Shown here: positions 27,502 through 36,142 of the stretch, piece after piece
How the letters are laid out: each line of letters begins with the position of its first letter
How positions within the stretch are numbered: the stretch's first letter is position 1
From: Gammaproteobacteria bacterium
GTDB taxonomy: Bacteria > Pseudomonadota > Gammaproteobacteria > DSM-16500
Assembly (NCBI GenBank): GCA_021324335.1
Contig: JAJPJH010000059.1
Coordinates: 1-60,984, forward strand
Direction: 5' to 3'
DNA: 60,984 bases
Notes under the pieces: generated by a model
The model's database searches: none
Seen by the model: the letters and a program-made list of their open reading frames with translations, nothing else
What the model was told of the DNA's origin: nothing
Made by a program: the position numbers and the translations under genes

Positions 27502-29846
27502 GATGTATCCACATTGGCAGATTCTGGATATACCCTAACCTGCATCTGACTTTTACGATTTTCCTTTTTAATATCTTTGCTTAATTCGTCAAGTAGTACA
27601 ATTTTCAAAAGAGAGAAACTCTCCTCTTCCACATCCCGCATATTTTTCTCAAGAAATTGATAAAGCGATTTCATCTGCCATTGACTGTATTTTTTATTTA
27701 TTGTTTGCAAAAGATGACGGGCTGTTTGTTTTTCTTTTAACCGAAAACCTCCATCAATATACCACTTTAACCCATTAATGACTTTATTGATAGGATCTTG
27801 TGTTGCGCGAATAGCATTTAAAATTTCAGTTAATTTGGTATTAATATGTGAATACAGTTTATCAGCAGCTGAAAATTTTAAAGCTCGACTTCCATCATTA
27901 AGTATCAGTAAAGCAGCTGTTTTTACATTTCTTTCTATCAGTGCAACATCTAAAGGAGTGAGAGCTATCCCTCGATTAGCAGCCATCCTCGCATCGCCTT
28001 TCTTGAATGCACCTTCGAAAGAAGTGAGAGTTGAAGCCTTGGGGTAAATAGTAGTGCGATTAATTAAAAGATGCATTTTTTCGCATTGAAAAAGATAATG
28101 CAAAATACGATAATCTTTTTGCTCAGCCGCCTCATGCAGGATTGTATAGTTAAAATAGATTTGATGGAAAAATATTTCATTTAAATTGCGTCTTTCTATC
28201 TCCTCAACAAGACACTGCACACTCTTCAGCAAACCATATCTAATCGCTTCATGCAAAGGCGTATCTTTATTTTGTTTTCCATCTTCCTTAGTAAGACTTA
28301 CGCGATTCTCAATTAATAAATTGGCACATTCTTCTTGTTTATGGGATAAAGCCATATTTAATGCCGTCATTCCTAAATCATTTTTAGCATCTAAATTAAC
28401 TGCCCGCTTTATTAACAAATAAGTTTTTGTAAAATCTATTTTACTCGTCAGCATCAAAGGCGTATCTCCATAATATCTTATCACCCTTCCTAATTTACGT
28501 CGAAATTGAGAGTCATCATTGGAGTGATGTAGCTTCTCTTCTAACCTTTCATCTGGTATCAATGGCAACAGTTTCTCAGCAACGCGATAGTCATGGTTTA
28601 AGATAACAGCAAAAGCAATACCAGGCGTATTCAATAAATTATGCTCTAAAAGAGAAATTATATTAAAATGACAATGACTGATAATAAATAGATAATCGAT
28701 AAAAGCCGCAGTAAAATCGAGAGACTCGCCTTGTTCTAACAAGAATTCTACTATTCCCCGGCTATTATACAGCACAGCAAGCTCTTTTAATTGAACAGAA
28801 TGGATGCTCGGAGCAGAGATACCAGATAGAAATAGAATATGACGAGGGAGAATTCTTTTAAAAGGCACGTTAATAGGGACAGTAAATGTTTTAATGTTTA
28901 TATACCCAGCTAACTCTCTTAAGTGATTCACTTGATTCAAATGAATTGCTGATAATACATCACATTGCTGTTGAGTAACTTTAGGATTCTGTTCCAAGGA
29001 ATAAAACTGATGAGCAATCTTAATTTCTGCCATCCAATCTAAAATATGCTGATGCTGATAATATTTTGCCCAATCAATAATTGTCATATCATAACAATCT
29101 TTTTCGATAAAAAATAAATTTAAATTACCTTTTGGGTACTTTATTTTTATCTCATTAAGGTTACCCTCTTTCGTACGATCAAGCAGCCATTGAAATTCTT
29201 TATTTCTATGGCTTTTTAACTGTCTTTCTCTGCGAAACTCAACAGCATAAGTGGTTTTATTTTTCGATACGCGATAATCGAGTTTTATTGTTTCAAATGG
29301 CAAATAACGTCGAGCTTGCCCTATCCAAAACAGATCATTCTTAACTAAGTCATTAAAAAAATGGCTAGTCAATGCTAAATATCCAAGCGAAATGGGATCT
29401 AGTTTATTTGTAATATAAAATAATATTTCTTTAGGTAGCTGTGGAAGTTTAAACAATAGATGATTTTTTAAATGGCCTAAATTGATTGAAATTAAATGTA
29501 TAATTTCACCTGGCTGCACCTCATAATAAGGGATAGATCTTTGTGAATAAGCGCATCGGTAAGATTGAGTTTTTACCTGGCGAGGTAATTTTTGATAGTT
29601 GCGATCATTTACCTCGACAAACAGAATAGCAAAATCTTTTTCTTTAACAGCTTCTTTTTTCCAAATACTTTTTTGCTTTATACCTTGATTATTTTTAACT
29701 TTACGGTAATCAGCAGCCTCTGCAAAGGTAGTAAAACCTTGAAGTGAGCCGCTTTGTCGAATAGCTGTTATTACTTCGTTTACGATGCTTTCTTCATCTT
29801 GATTATAAAATAGGAATTGATCATTAGTTAAGAGATATAAATACAT
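27468..29846 (-). CDS. F-box and ankyrin-repeat protein, candidate effector
   Basis: A 792-residue eukaryotic-like protein. Residues 20-125 form a module also seen in the 34630-35331 protein (GFTTFAEAADYRK, AILFVEV, IPYYEVQPGEIIHLISI). An F-box follows at about 134-176 (LPQLPKEILFYITNKLD, LALTSHFFNDLVKNDLFW). Ankyrin-like repeats lie near 458-590 (GDTPLMLTS, GMTALNMALSHKQEECANLLI, DTPLHEAIRYG, YTILHEAAEQKDY) and 630-655. The C-terminus is Ser-rich. F-box proteins bind Skp1 in host SCF ubiquitin ligases, and Legionella AnkB is a known precedent; export and function are inferred. It is 13 bases downstream of the next gene, so cotranscription is likely. Confidence 0.82.
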   Translation of the reverse strand: MYLYLLTNDQFLFYNQDEESIVNEVITAIRQSGSLQGFTTFAEAADYRKVKNNQGIKQKSIWKKEAVKEKDFAILFVEVNDRNYQKLPRQVKTQSYRCAYSQRSIPYYEVQPGEIIHLISINLGHLKNHLLFKLPQLPKEILFYITNKLDPISLGYLALTSHFFNDLVKNDLFWIGQARRYLPFETIKLDYRVSKNKTTYAVEFRRERQLKSHRNKEFQWLLDRTKEGNLNEIKIKYPKGNLNLFFIEKDCYDMTIIDWAKYYQHQHILDWMAEIKIAHQFYSLEQNPKVTQQQCDVLSAIHLNQVNHLRELAGYINIKTFTVPINVPFKRILPRHILFLSGISAPSIHSVQLKELAVLYNSRGIVEFLLEQGESLDFTAAFIDYLFIISHCHFNIISLLEHNLLNTPGIAFAVILNHDYRVAEKLLPLIPDERLEEKLHHSNDDSQFRRKLGRVIRYYGDTPLMLTSKIDFTKTYLLIKRAVNLDAKNDLGMTALNMALSHKQEECANLLIENRVSLTKEDGKQNKDTPLHEAIRYGLLKSVQCLVEEIERRNLNEIFFHQIYFNYTILHEAAEQKDYRILHYLFQCEKMHLLINRTTIYPKASTLTSFEGAFKKGDARMAANRGIALTPLDVALIERNVKTAALLILNDGSRALKFSAADKLYSHINTKLTEILNAIRATQDPINKVINGLKWYIDGGFRLKEKQTARHLLQTINKKYSQWQMKSLYQFLEKNMRDVEEESFSLLKIVLLDELSKDIKKENRKSQMQVRVYPESANVDTSYSSPNLSLIN

Positions 29847-29859
29847 AGGTGAAATGCAC

Positions 29860-30906
29860 TTAAACCTTCAATTTACGAGAAATATCAGCGACCATCTCTG
29901 TAAAACCATCTTCCTGATAATGTTTATAAGATTGCTCATGTCTTTGAGCGCTTCTAACATGAGGTATTTTTCTTTCAAATAATTCCTTCTGATTTCTAAA
30001 GGCAACTTTAAAAATAGAAAAAGTACTTACTTTCTGACAAGCCTCAAAAAAACTCTTAGCTCTTGGCGTGTGATGTCGCTTCCATTTCCATTCCTGTAAA
30101 TAAGATTCATGTCTCATGGCGTGTATTTTTTTATAAATCCATAAATTAGATTGATCGTAAAACTCGCCAACCATTTGCTTATCTAATGCTGTTATATGGG
30201 AGACAAGAAGAAGCAACGCTGGTATGGGAAGGGGTGAAGGAAAAATTTCGTCGCTTTCTACCAATAGAGCAACAATACTATCATTTAAGCAAGATACTGC
30301 TTCTTCAAATTCAGCTTGTTTTTCTTCCATTATACGCTGTGCTAATTTATCTGCTTGCAGCCTTAGATTATCTGTTAGCGCTGGAGGAGTATGTAGGATA
30401 ATGTTATCAGTTAAAAATTGATTGTTTTTATGACAGGCTAAAATATGGAGAAGTATTTCTCGATCTGATAATAATCCATTTGAATCATATCCATCTATCG
30501 CAGCATATACGCTATTTAATTTACCTTCCGTGATTGCACTATATGCACAACTTTCCATAAACTCTTCAACTTTAGCTGCATTTCCACTTAACGCATAACC
30601 ATAAATAATAGGAAGAACATTCGCACCTTTGATCCACAAAAAATTAACAGCATCATGATTTCCTTGATAAGCATGTAAACTGGCAGCTGTGTGGTAAACG
30701 AACTCACCATCCTGTCCGAAAGGATATGCTATGATAGCATCGATATCTCGCATGGCAATCGTAGTAAAAAACATTTCATTAGCTATTTTTCCTGCATGAT
30801 ACATTATATTAAAAGTTTTTTTATCCTCTTTTTTTTCTGGAAAACAAATCCCAACAAAACGCTGACGAACCATATTTAAACTTCCTGTAACCATTATTTT
30901 ATTCAA
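29860..30906 (-). CDS. Repeat protein, candidate effector
   Basis: A 348-residue protein without a firm family. Residues 60-130 have short helix-pair features (HTAASLHAYQGNHDAVNFLWIKGANV, and IIYGYALSGNAAKVEEFME), close to degenerate ankyrin units and to GYALxGNxxxV repeats I associate with Legionellales effectors. The second half is helical and charged (EWKWKRHHTPRAKSF). It is the upstream gene of the pair with the F-box/ankyrin gene. Its AT-rich codon use differs from the neighbouring lpt and pmbA genes. Confidence 0.65.
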   Translation of the reverse strand: MNKIMVTGSLNMVRQRFVGICFPEKKEDKKTFNIMYHAGKIANEMFFTTIAMRDIDAIIAYPFGQDGEFVYHTAASLHAYQGNHDAVNFLWIKGANVLPIIYGYALSGNAAKVEEFMESCAYSAITEGKLNSVYAAIDGYDSNGLLSDREILLHILACHKNNQFLTDNIILHTPPALTDNLRLQADKLAQRIMEEKQAEFEEAVSCLNDSIVALLVESDEIFPSPLPIPALLLLVSHITALDKQMVGEFYDQSNLWIYKKIHAMRHESYLQEWKWKRHHTPRAKSFFEACQKVSTFSIFKVAFRNQKELFERKIPHVRSAQRHEQSYKHYQEDGFTEMVADISRKLKV

Positions 30907-31040
30907 AATTAATCCGATTAAACCTTGTCGCGATTATTCTGCTTGCGACTTTAGTAATGGGAGTATATAGATCTTATAATTTTCCCGCCATTATAACCTC
31001 AATAATGATATTTGCATTGATAGATAATTATAACCTTCAA

Positions 31041-31066
31041 CTGTACAATAAAATGTACTTGTACAG
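31041..31066. promoter_or_regulatory. Inverted repeat upstream of the effector-like pair
   Basis: CTGTACA (31041-31047) and TGTACAG (31060-31066) are perfect inverted arms around a 12-base centre that itself holds another TGTAC (31054-31058). It lies about 135 bp upstream of the gene starting at 30906, in a 225-bp gap. A dimeric repressor could bind it. The spacing does not fit the LexA box. Confidence 0.3.
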
Positions 31067-31131
31067 GTAGGATAGCAAATAGAGAGAATCTGTCAAATAA
31101 GCAATTCACCTAAACATGGACTAAATTTGAA

Positions 31132-32475
31132 TCAACTACCCGCAATCATCATTTCTTCCAACAAAATCGATCCTGTCAAAATATTGCCACGTTTATCCAC
31201 ATCATTCCCCACTTCCACCACACGCTTATACATATCTTGTAACTTCCCTGCTACCGTAATCTCACTCACTGGATACTGAATTTCACCATTCTCCACCCAG
31301 TAACCACTCGCTCCTCGCGAATAATCACCTGTGATAAGATTCACACCCTGTCCCATCATTTCTGTAATTAACAATCCCCTGCCCATTGCTTTCAATAAAG
31401 CAGGCAAATCTTTATTTCCTGTTTGAATCGTCAAATTATGCATCCCGCCTGCATTACCGGTGGTTTTCATTCCTAATTTTCTTGCAGAATAAACTCCCAG
31501 TGAATATTGGCGGAGAACGCCGCCATCGACAAAAACATTGGGACGCGTTGCTACACCATCATCATCAAAGGGCGAACTCCCTAGCGCATAAGGCAAATGA
31601 GGCTGTTCGTAAATACGGACGAAATCAGGGAAGATTTTTTTATCCAAATGATCTACTAAAAATGACGCTTTACGATACAAGCTACCACCTTGGATCGCCG
31701 ATGCAAAACTGCCTAACAATCCTCGCGCTTCTTCTGCAATAAAAATAACAGGCGCTTTCATGGTAGGAATACGTCTTGCCCCTAAACGCTGTACCGTGCG
31801 CTCTGCAGCTTGCCGCGCTACTTCAGAAATAGATTCTAGGCGCTCTGCATCTGTCGCAACCGTGTAATGACCATCACGCTGCATCTCATCCCCTGCTTTA
31901 GCCACTAATGTGCAGCTAGCATGATGTTGTGTAAAAGGGAAATAACCGATAAATCCCAAACTGTTTGCATACAGGTGCAATCCTTCAATAGTAGAAACGA
32001 TCACATCTTCTGCGCTCATAATACGCTTATCATAAGCCAGCGCTTCCCGTTCACATTCACAAGCAAGCGCAATCGCTTGTTCCACTGAAATTGGCCAAGG
32101 TGAAACTAAATCTATTTGCGGATAATTAAAGGCTAATTCTTCTCTGCACGCTAAACCAGACGCTTCATCTTCATCCGTAAATTTAGCAATATGACAAGCT
32201 GCTTCGACCGCCGCGCGAATGGCATCAGGGCGCAAATCGGACAGACTGGAAGAGCCGCTGCGTTTACCAAAATAAACCGTGATATCTACCGATTTATCTT
32301 GGCTATATTCGATAGTTTCAACTTCACCGTCTCTAGCGCTAACTGAAAAACCTTTATTGCGTCCAATATCGACTTCAGCCTGATCAGCCCCTAAGCGCGC
32401 AGCTTCTTTCAATATTTCTTGAGAAAGCGATTGCAAATGATTGACAGTCATTACCATTTTATCGAGGTTTTTCAT
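31132..32475 (-). CDS. pmbA: PmbA/TldE metalloprotease subunit
   Basis: A 447-residue protein, the non-catalytic partner of TldD. The heterodimer degrades unfolded peptides and, in E. coli, matures microcin B17 and handles CcdA. Family signatures: DQAEVDIGRNKGFSVSARDGE, SSLSDLRPDAI, and the C-terminal GDYSRGASGYWVENGEIQYPV. It is 12 bases downstream of tldD, whereas the two are often unlinked in enterics. An effector-like operon follows on the same strand. Confidence 0.95.
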   Translation of the reverse strand: MKNLDKMVMTVNHLQSLSQEILKEAARLGADQAEVDIGRNKGFSVSARDGEVETIEYSQDKSVDITVYFGKRSGSSSLSDLRPDAIRAAVEAACHIAKFTDEDEASGLACREELAFNYPQIDLVSPWPISVEQAIALACECEREALAYDKRIMSAEDVIVSTIEGLHLYANSLGFIGYFPFTQHHASCTLVAKAGDEMQRDGHYTVATDAERLESISEVARQAAERTVQRLGARRIPTMKAPVIFIAEEARGLLGSFASAIQGGSLYRKASFLVDHLDKKIFPDFVRIYEQPHLPYALGSSPFDDDGVATRPNVFVDGGVLRQYSLGVYSARKLGMKTTGNAGGMHNLTIQTGNKDLPALLKAMGRGLLITEMMGQGVNLITGDYSRGASGYWVENGEIQYPVSEITVAGKLQDMYKRVVEVGNDVDKRGNILTGSILLEEMMIAGS

Positions 32476-32487
32476 AATTTATACCCA

Positions 32488-33933
32488 TCACTGTGATCTA
32501 GTTCCACCAACAGTTAATTCATCCACCCGCATGGTAGGCTGACCCACACCTACGGGGACACTCTGGCCATCTTTACCGCAAATACCAATGCCGGTATCTA
32601 ATTTCAAGTCGTTTCCTACCATCGAAATTTTGGTCAACACCTCAGGCCCGTTGCCAATCAGCGTCGCGCCTTTAACTGGAGCGCCGATTTTTCCGTTTTC
32701 AATTAAATAAGCTTCGCTTGCCGAAAACACAAATTTACCGGATGTAATATCCACCTGACCGCCGCCAAAATTAACGGCATAAAGACCTTTTTTAACGGAG
32801 GCAATGATTTCTTCTGGAGCCGATTGGCCGGGTAACATATAAGTATTCGTCATACGCGGCATAGGCAAATGAGCATACGATTCCCGCCGGCCATTGCCGG
32901 TTGATTGCACACCCATGAGACGTGCATTGCGTTTATCCATCATGTAACTACGCAAAATGCCTTTTTCAATTAAGACATTCTTCTGGGTCGGCGTTCCTTC
33001 GTCATCAATATTTAATGAACCACGGCGATCAGCCAACGTGCCATTATCCACAATCGTGCATAACTTACTCGCCACTTGCTGCCCCATCCGGCCGCTATAG
33101 GCAGAGATACCTTTGCGGTTAAAATCGCCTTCTAGTCCGTGGCCGACTGCTTCATTCAGCAAAACCCCTGGCCAACCGGGGCCTAATACCACCATCATGG
33201 GGCCGGCAGGTGCCTCGACTGCTTCAAGATTAACCAATGCTTGTCGGAGAGCTTCATCTGCATATTGAAAAGCAATATCAGTATTTAAAAAATAAGCATA
33301 ATCAAACCGCCCGCCTCCGCCTGCATAACCTGATTCACGCCGGCCTTGATGTTCAACAATGACACTGACATTTAAACGGACTAACGGCCGCACATCACTC
33401 GCTACATGGCCATCGCTTGCCATCACGAATACGGTTTCATATTCGCCTGCTAAACTCAGATTCACTTGAATGATGCGTGGGTCTTTCTGTCGAATATAAG
33501 TATCAATACGCTGTAATAAAGACACTTTGTCTTTTTCAGAGAGCGAAGCCAAGGGATTAATCGGTTGGTATAAACGGTGTCCTGGTAATTGATGGAAGGC
33601 TTGAACAGCCTGCTCGCCGCCTTGTTTGGCAATACTGCGTGCAGCTTGTGCAGCCTGCTCCAACGCGGGCATGAGAATATCATCCGCGTAAGCAAACCCT
33701 GTCTTTTCCCCGCTCATCGCGCGCACACCCACACCGCGATCAATATCAAAACTACCGCCTTTAATAATACCGTCTTCTAGTACCCACGATTCGGAATAGA
33801 CCGATTGAAAGTATAAATCTGCATAATCAATTTGCCGACCAGCTAATTGATGAATAACATGTTGCAATTCTTGATCAGTTAATCCCGCAGGATCGAGTAA
33901 ATCGTGACGGGCTATCTCAAAGACATCTGTCAT
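32488..33933 (-). CDS. tldD: TldD metalloprotease with altered metal motif
   Basis: A 481-residue protein colinear with E. coli TldD through [29 protein letters not shown] and [15 protein letters not shown]. The zinc motif HExxxH reads N-E-A-V-G-H: Asn260 (codon AAT, 33156-33154) replaces the first His, while Glu261, His265 and the Cys of ICGKDG are kept. Either the site tolerates Asn as ligand or the enzyme is impaired. The rest is fully conserved, with no sign of decay. It forms an operon with pmbA. Confidence 0.95.
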   Translation of the reverse strand: MTDVFEIARHDLLDPAGLTDQELQHVIHQLAGRQIDYADLYFQSVYSESWVLEDGIIKGGSFDIDRGVGVRAMSGEKTGFAYADDILMPALEQAAQAARSIAKQGGEQAVQAFHQLPGHRLYQPINPLASLSEKDKVSLLQRIDTYIRQKDPRIIQVNLSLAGEYETVFVMASDGHVASDVRPLVRLNVSVIVEHQGRRESGYAGGGGRFDYAYFLNTDIAFQYADEALRQALVNLEAVEAPAGPMMVVLGPGWPGVLLNEAVGHGLEGDFNRKGISAYSGRMGQQVASKLCTIVDNGTLADRRGSLNIDDEGTPTQKNVLIEKGILRSYMMDKRNARLMGVQSTGNGRRESYAHLPMPRMTNTYMLPGQSAPEEIIASVKKGLYAVNFGGGQVDITSGKFVFSASEAYLIENGKIGAPVKGATLIGNGPEVLTKISMVGNDLKLDTGIGICGKDGQSVPVGVGQPTMRVDELTVGGTRSQ

Positions 33934-34081
33934 AGCTATACCCTGCCTTTAATATAAGTGGGTGAATTATGCCGGATCATAATGGCATAGTCATCTGCAA
34001 TATTCTCAAAGAGGCTTGTCTTGCTTACTCTAATCTACTAGGATGAATCATTGGGATAAAACGCTGAGTAAGGATAAAGTC

Positions 34082-34474
34082 ATGAGAACTTCTCATCTGA
34101 TATTAACAGGTTTTGTCATCGGTTTGTTATTAGGAGGATGTTCAACGACAGGACAATCGACGTCACAACTTGCTTCTAATTTTATCAACAGGCAACAGAT
34201 TACGCCGACGACAAAAGAAAGCTATCCTTCTAAAAATCCGCAAACGGTTGCTGTTTATTCAAAAACAGAATCACCGCGTAGTGCTTATCGTGTGATTGGG
34301 GTGGCGAGTGTGTCTAAATATAATCTCTTAGGGATGAAACGGCAAAATACGCAAATGCAGGAGATGATGAAAAAATTAGCGGCTTCGATTGGTGGAGATG
34401 GCATTATTGATATGACAGAAAATGAAGATACAATACGAGCGAATGTAATTGCGTTTCAGAAGATTTTAATTTAA
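34082..34474 (+). CDS. Small lipoprotein of unknown function
   Basis: A 130-residue predicted lipoprotein. The signal [14 protein letters not shown] has a good lipobox (LGGC). The mature part has Ser/Thr/Gln-rich linker then a compact domain ([37 protein letters not shown]) resembling the YbjQ/RcsF-like small beta-alpha proteins. The ATG at 34082 has AAGGA eight bases upstream; a reading from 34043 would bury the signal. Divergent from tldD. Function unknown. Confidence 0.72.
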   Translation: MRTSHLILTGFVIGLLLGGCSTTGQSTSQLASNFINRQQITPTTKESYPSKNPQTVAVYSKTESPRSAYRVIGVASVSKYNLLGMKRQNTQMQEMMKKLAASIGGDGIIDMTENEDTIRANVIAFQKILI

Positions 34475-34489
34475 CAGTAAAATATTCTA

Positions 34490-34585
34490 GTGAATAAGCT
34501 GGCTAGAATATTAGCTCAGCAAACAACCCTTCTTAGTCGAGACAAACGCTCTCCGAATGAAATTCTTGATTACGATTCTATATAA
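34490..34585 (+). pseudogene. Decayed vapB antitoxin remnant
   Basis: A 31-codon open stretch starting at GTG 34490 reads NKLARILAQQT, TLLS, RDKRSPNEILDYDSI. It matches the two ends of the intact VapB at 35486 (RLARLLAQQTGE and QDKRSPDEILGYDS), with the middle of about 45 codons missing. DNA identity is obvious: TTAGCTCAGCAAACA is shared exactly. No toxin gene follows. It is a relic of a second VapBC module with an internal deletion. Confidence 0.75.
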
Positions 34586-34629
34586 AATAATCGAGCCTTT
34601 TTTAAATTAATTTACTGGAGATAATAAAC

Positions 34630-35331
34630 ATGAAAACCAAGCTTAGTGAATTTGAAAGCTTACCTCGAGAAATACAAAAACGTGTGTTCACTTTCTTTAG
34701 TCCAAAAGAATTAATAAATATTGCTTCCGTAAATAAAAATTTCCGTCAATTAAGCCAGGAAGAAATCAATCGACTGAAAAATCAACACAAAGACAACATT
34801 TTTTATACTGTAGGAAAACCCATTCATATCTCAAATCCAAAACGAACAATATTTGACATGGATGCAGGGACGGAATATCGAAAAAAAATACCAAATACCG
34901 AGATATATGAGTCATTTCTTGGAATAAATATTCAAACTGTCAGATTATTTAAAACAGAACATGAAGCCCTTGAATATTCAAGATTCTTAAGAACTGGCGA
35001 CCAACTTCTTGAAGATACAGAAGTTTATCAACCAGCCATATTCAAAGTTATATATCTCCGCAACCTTGAGAATATTGCTGAGCATAATGAAGCTATAGTT
35101 ATTAATCAGGGACGTCACTCTTTAGCAAGTGAGCGGAATGAAAGAATAGCTAATATTACCTATTTCGAAACCCACCGTAGCAACGTCATCCCCATTGAAG
35201 GCGTTTTAAAAATTCACCTCTATAAAATAGGTGAATTTAAAACACATGGGCCTATCGATTATTCTAATCTTGATTTTATTGAAGAAAATAAATCTTCATT
35301 TTCCATCAAAAGAAGCTGTGCAATTAGCTAA
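34630..35331 (+). CDS. F-box protein with C-terminal CaaX-like box, candidate effector
   Basis: A 233-residue protein. An F-box lies at 7-47 (FESLPREIQKRVFTFFSPKEL, IASVNKNFRQLS). Residues 104-200 hold a module resembling that of the 792-residue F-box protein (VRLFKTEHEALEYSRFL, PAIFKVIYL, NVIPIEGVLKIHLYKI). The last residues are SIKRSCAIS: Cys230-Ala-Ile-Ser fits the CaaX farnesylation rule, with Lys-Arg just before. An acidic EEN stretch precedes it, as in some Dot/Icm signals. Legionella AnkB combines an F-box with farnesylation, so host-membrane anchoring of an SCF adaptor is a reasonable hypothesis. GGAG lies upstream of the ATG. Confidence 0.8.
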   Translation: MKTKLSEFESLPREIQKRVFTFFSPKELINIASVNKNFRQLSQEEINRLKNQHKDNIFYTVGKPIHISNPKRTIFDMDAGTEYRKKIPNTEIYESFLGINIQTVRLFKTEHEALEYSRFLRTGDQLLEDTEVYQPAIFKVIYLRNLENIAEHNEAIVINQGRHSLASERNERIANITYFETHRSNVIPIEGVLKIHLYKIGEFKTHGPIDYSNLDFIEENKSSFSIKRSCAIS

Positions 35332-35346
35332 CTTCATCGCTTTCAC

Positions 35347-35382
35347 ACTGCCACGTTCTAATAGAAAAACGTGGCAGTTTAT
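35347..35382 (+). terminator. Intrinsic terminator of the F-box gene
   Basis: ACTGCCACGTT (35347-35357) pairs perfectly with AACGTGGCAGT (35368-35378), giving an 11-bp stem around CTAATAGAAA, followed by TTATTATC. It is 16 bases after the F-box stop and is the clearest intrinsic terminator in the window. Confidence 0.8.
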
Positions 35383-35423
35383 TATCATATTTCCGATCAC
35401 TTAAATTGCGGCTTTTCATCAGA

Positions 35424-35452
35424 TTGACAATTAAATAAAGAAAGTACATAAT
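35424..35452 (+). promoter_or_regulatory. Sigma-70 type promoter of vapBC
   Basis: TTGACA (35424-35429) and CATAAT (35447-35452) stand 17 bp apart, close to consensus. The vapB ATG is 34 bases further on, after a strong GGAGGAG ribosome-binding site. The position after a terminator supports an independent vapBC transcript. Confidence 0.65.
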
Positions 35453-35485
35453 TAGGAAGAAGGAAGAAAAGGAGGAGTAAGTAAA

Positions 35486-35737
35486 ATGCTCAATATCAAA
35501 CACCCAGAAGCCGACAGGCTTGCCCGCTTATTAGCTCAGCAAACAGGTGAGACCATCACAGAAGTAGTCATAGAAGCCTTGCGAGAAAAACTGCTGCGGG
35601 AACAAGGAAAACGTGCGCCCACCGAGTTGAAAGAAAGCTTATTATCGATTGGGCAACGTTGCGCAAATCTTCCTGACCAGGATAAGCGTTCGCCTGATGA
35701 AATTCTCGGTTATGATTCTAGTGGCTTACCAAAATAA
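35486..35737 (+). CDS. vapB: VapB-type antitoxin
   Basis: An 83-residue antitoxin of the Rv0623/PSK family. Its N-terminus MLNIKHPEADRLARLLAQQTG, then ETITEVVIEALREKLLRE, forms a ribbon-helix-helix type DNA-binding part; the C-terminus ending RSPDEILGYDSSGLPK should block the toxin. It precedes vapC by 12 bases. It has its own promoter and a strong ribosome-binding site. Confidence 0.93.
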   Translation: MLNIKHPEADRLARLLAQQTGETITEVVIEALREKLLREQGKRAPTELKESLLSIGQRCANLPDQDKRSPDEILGYDSSGLPK

Positions 35738-35749
35738 GGATATTATTCT

Positions 35750-36142
35750 GTGGTATTAGATACTTCTGCTATTTTAACGATTTTATTCGACGAACCAGAA
35801 GCCACCACTTTTGCCGAACTCATTAGCAAAGATTCAAAGCGATTACTTTCTGCAGGTACAGCGTTAGAATTAATGATTGTAATAGAAGCCCGGAAAGGTG
35901 AAGCAGGTGGCCGGGAATTAGATTTATTATTACACCGAGCCAAAATTGATATCGTTCCATTCGACAGTGAACAGGCAGAAATTGCAAGAATTGCGTGGCG
36001 TCGCTTTGGTAAGAGCAATCACCCTGCGGGTCTAAACTTTGGTGATTGCTTTGCCTATGCGTTAGCAAAAATTTCTAGCGAACCATTATTGTTTAAAGGA
36101 AAAGATTTTAGTTTAACTGATATCTCGTTTATTCCCTTTTAA
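35750..36142 (+). CDS. vapC: VapC PIN-domain ribonuclease toxin
   Basis: A 130-residue PIN toxin. Acidic active-site residues are visible: Asp4 (VLDTSAIL), Glu41 (ALELMIV), Asp99 (FGDCFAYALA) and an Asp in KGKDFSLTDI. Family members cut tRNA or rRNA. The start is GTG with AAGGA upstream. The last four bases overlap the convergent mechanosensitive-channel gene. Confidence 0.94.
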   Translation: MVLDTSAILTILFDEPEATTFAELISKDSKRLLSAGTALELMIVIEARKGEAGGRELDLLLHRAKIDIVPFDSEQAEIARIAWRRFGKSNHPAGLNFGDCFAYALAKISSEPLLFKGKDFSLTDISFIPF

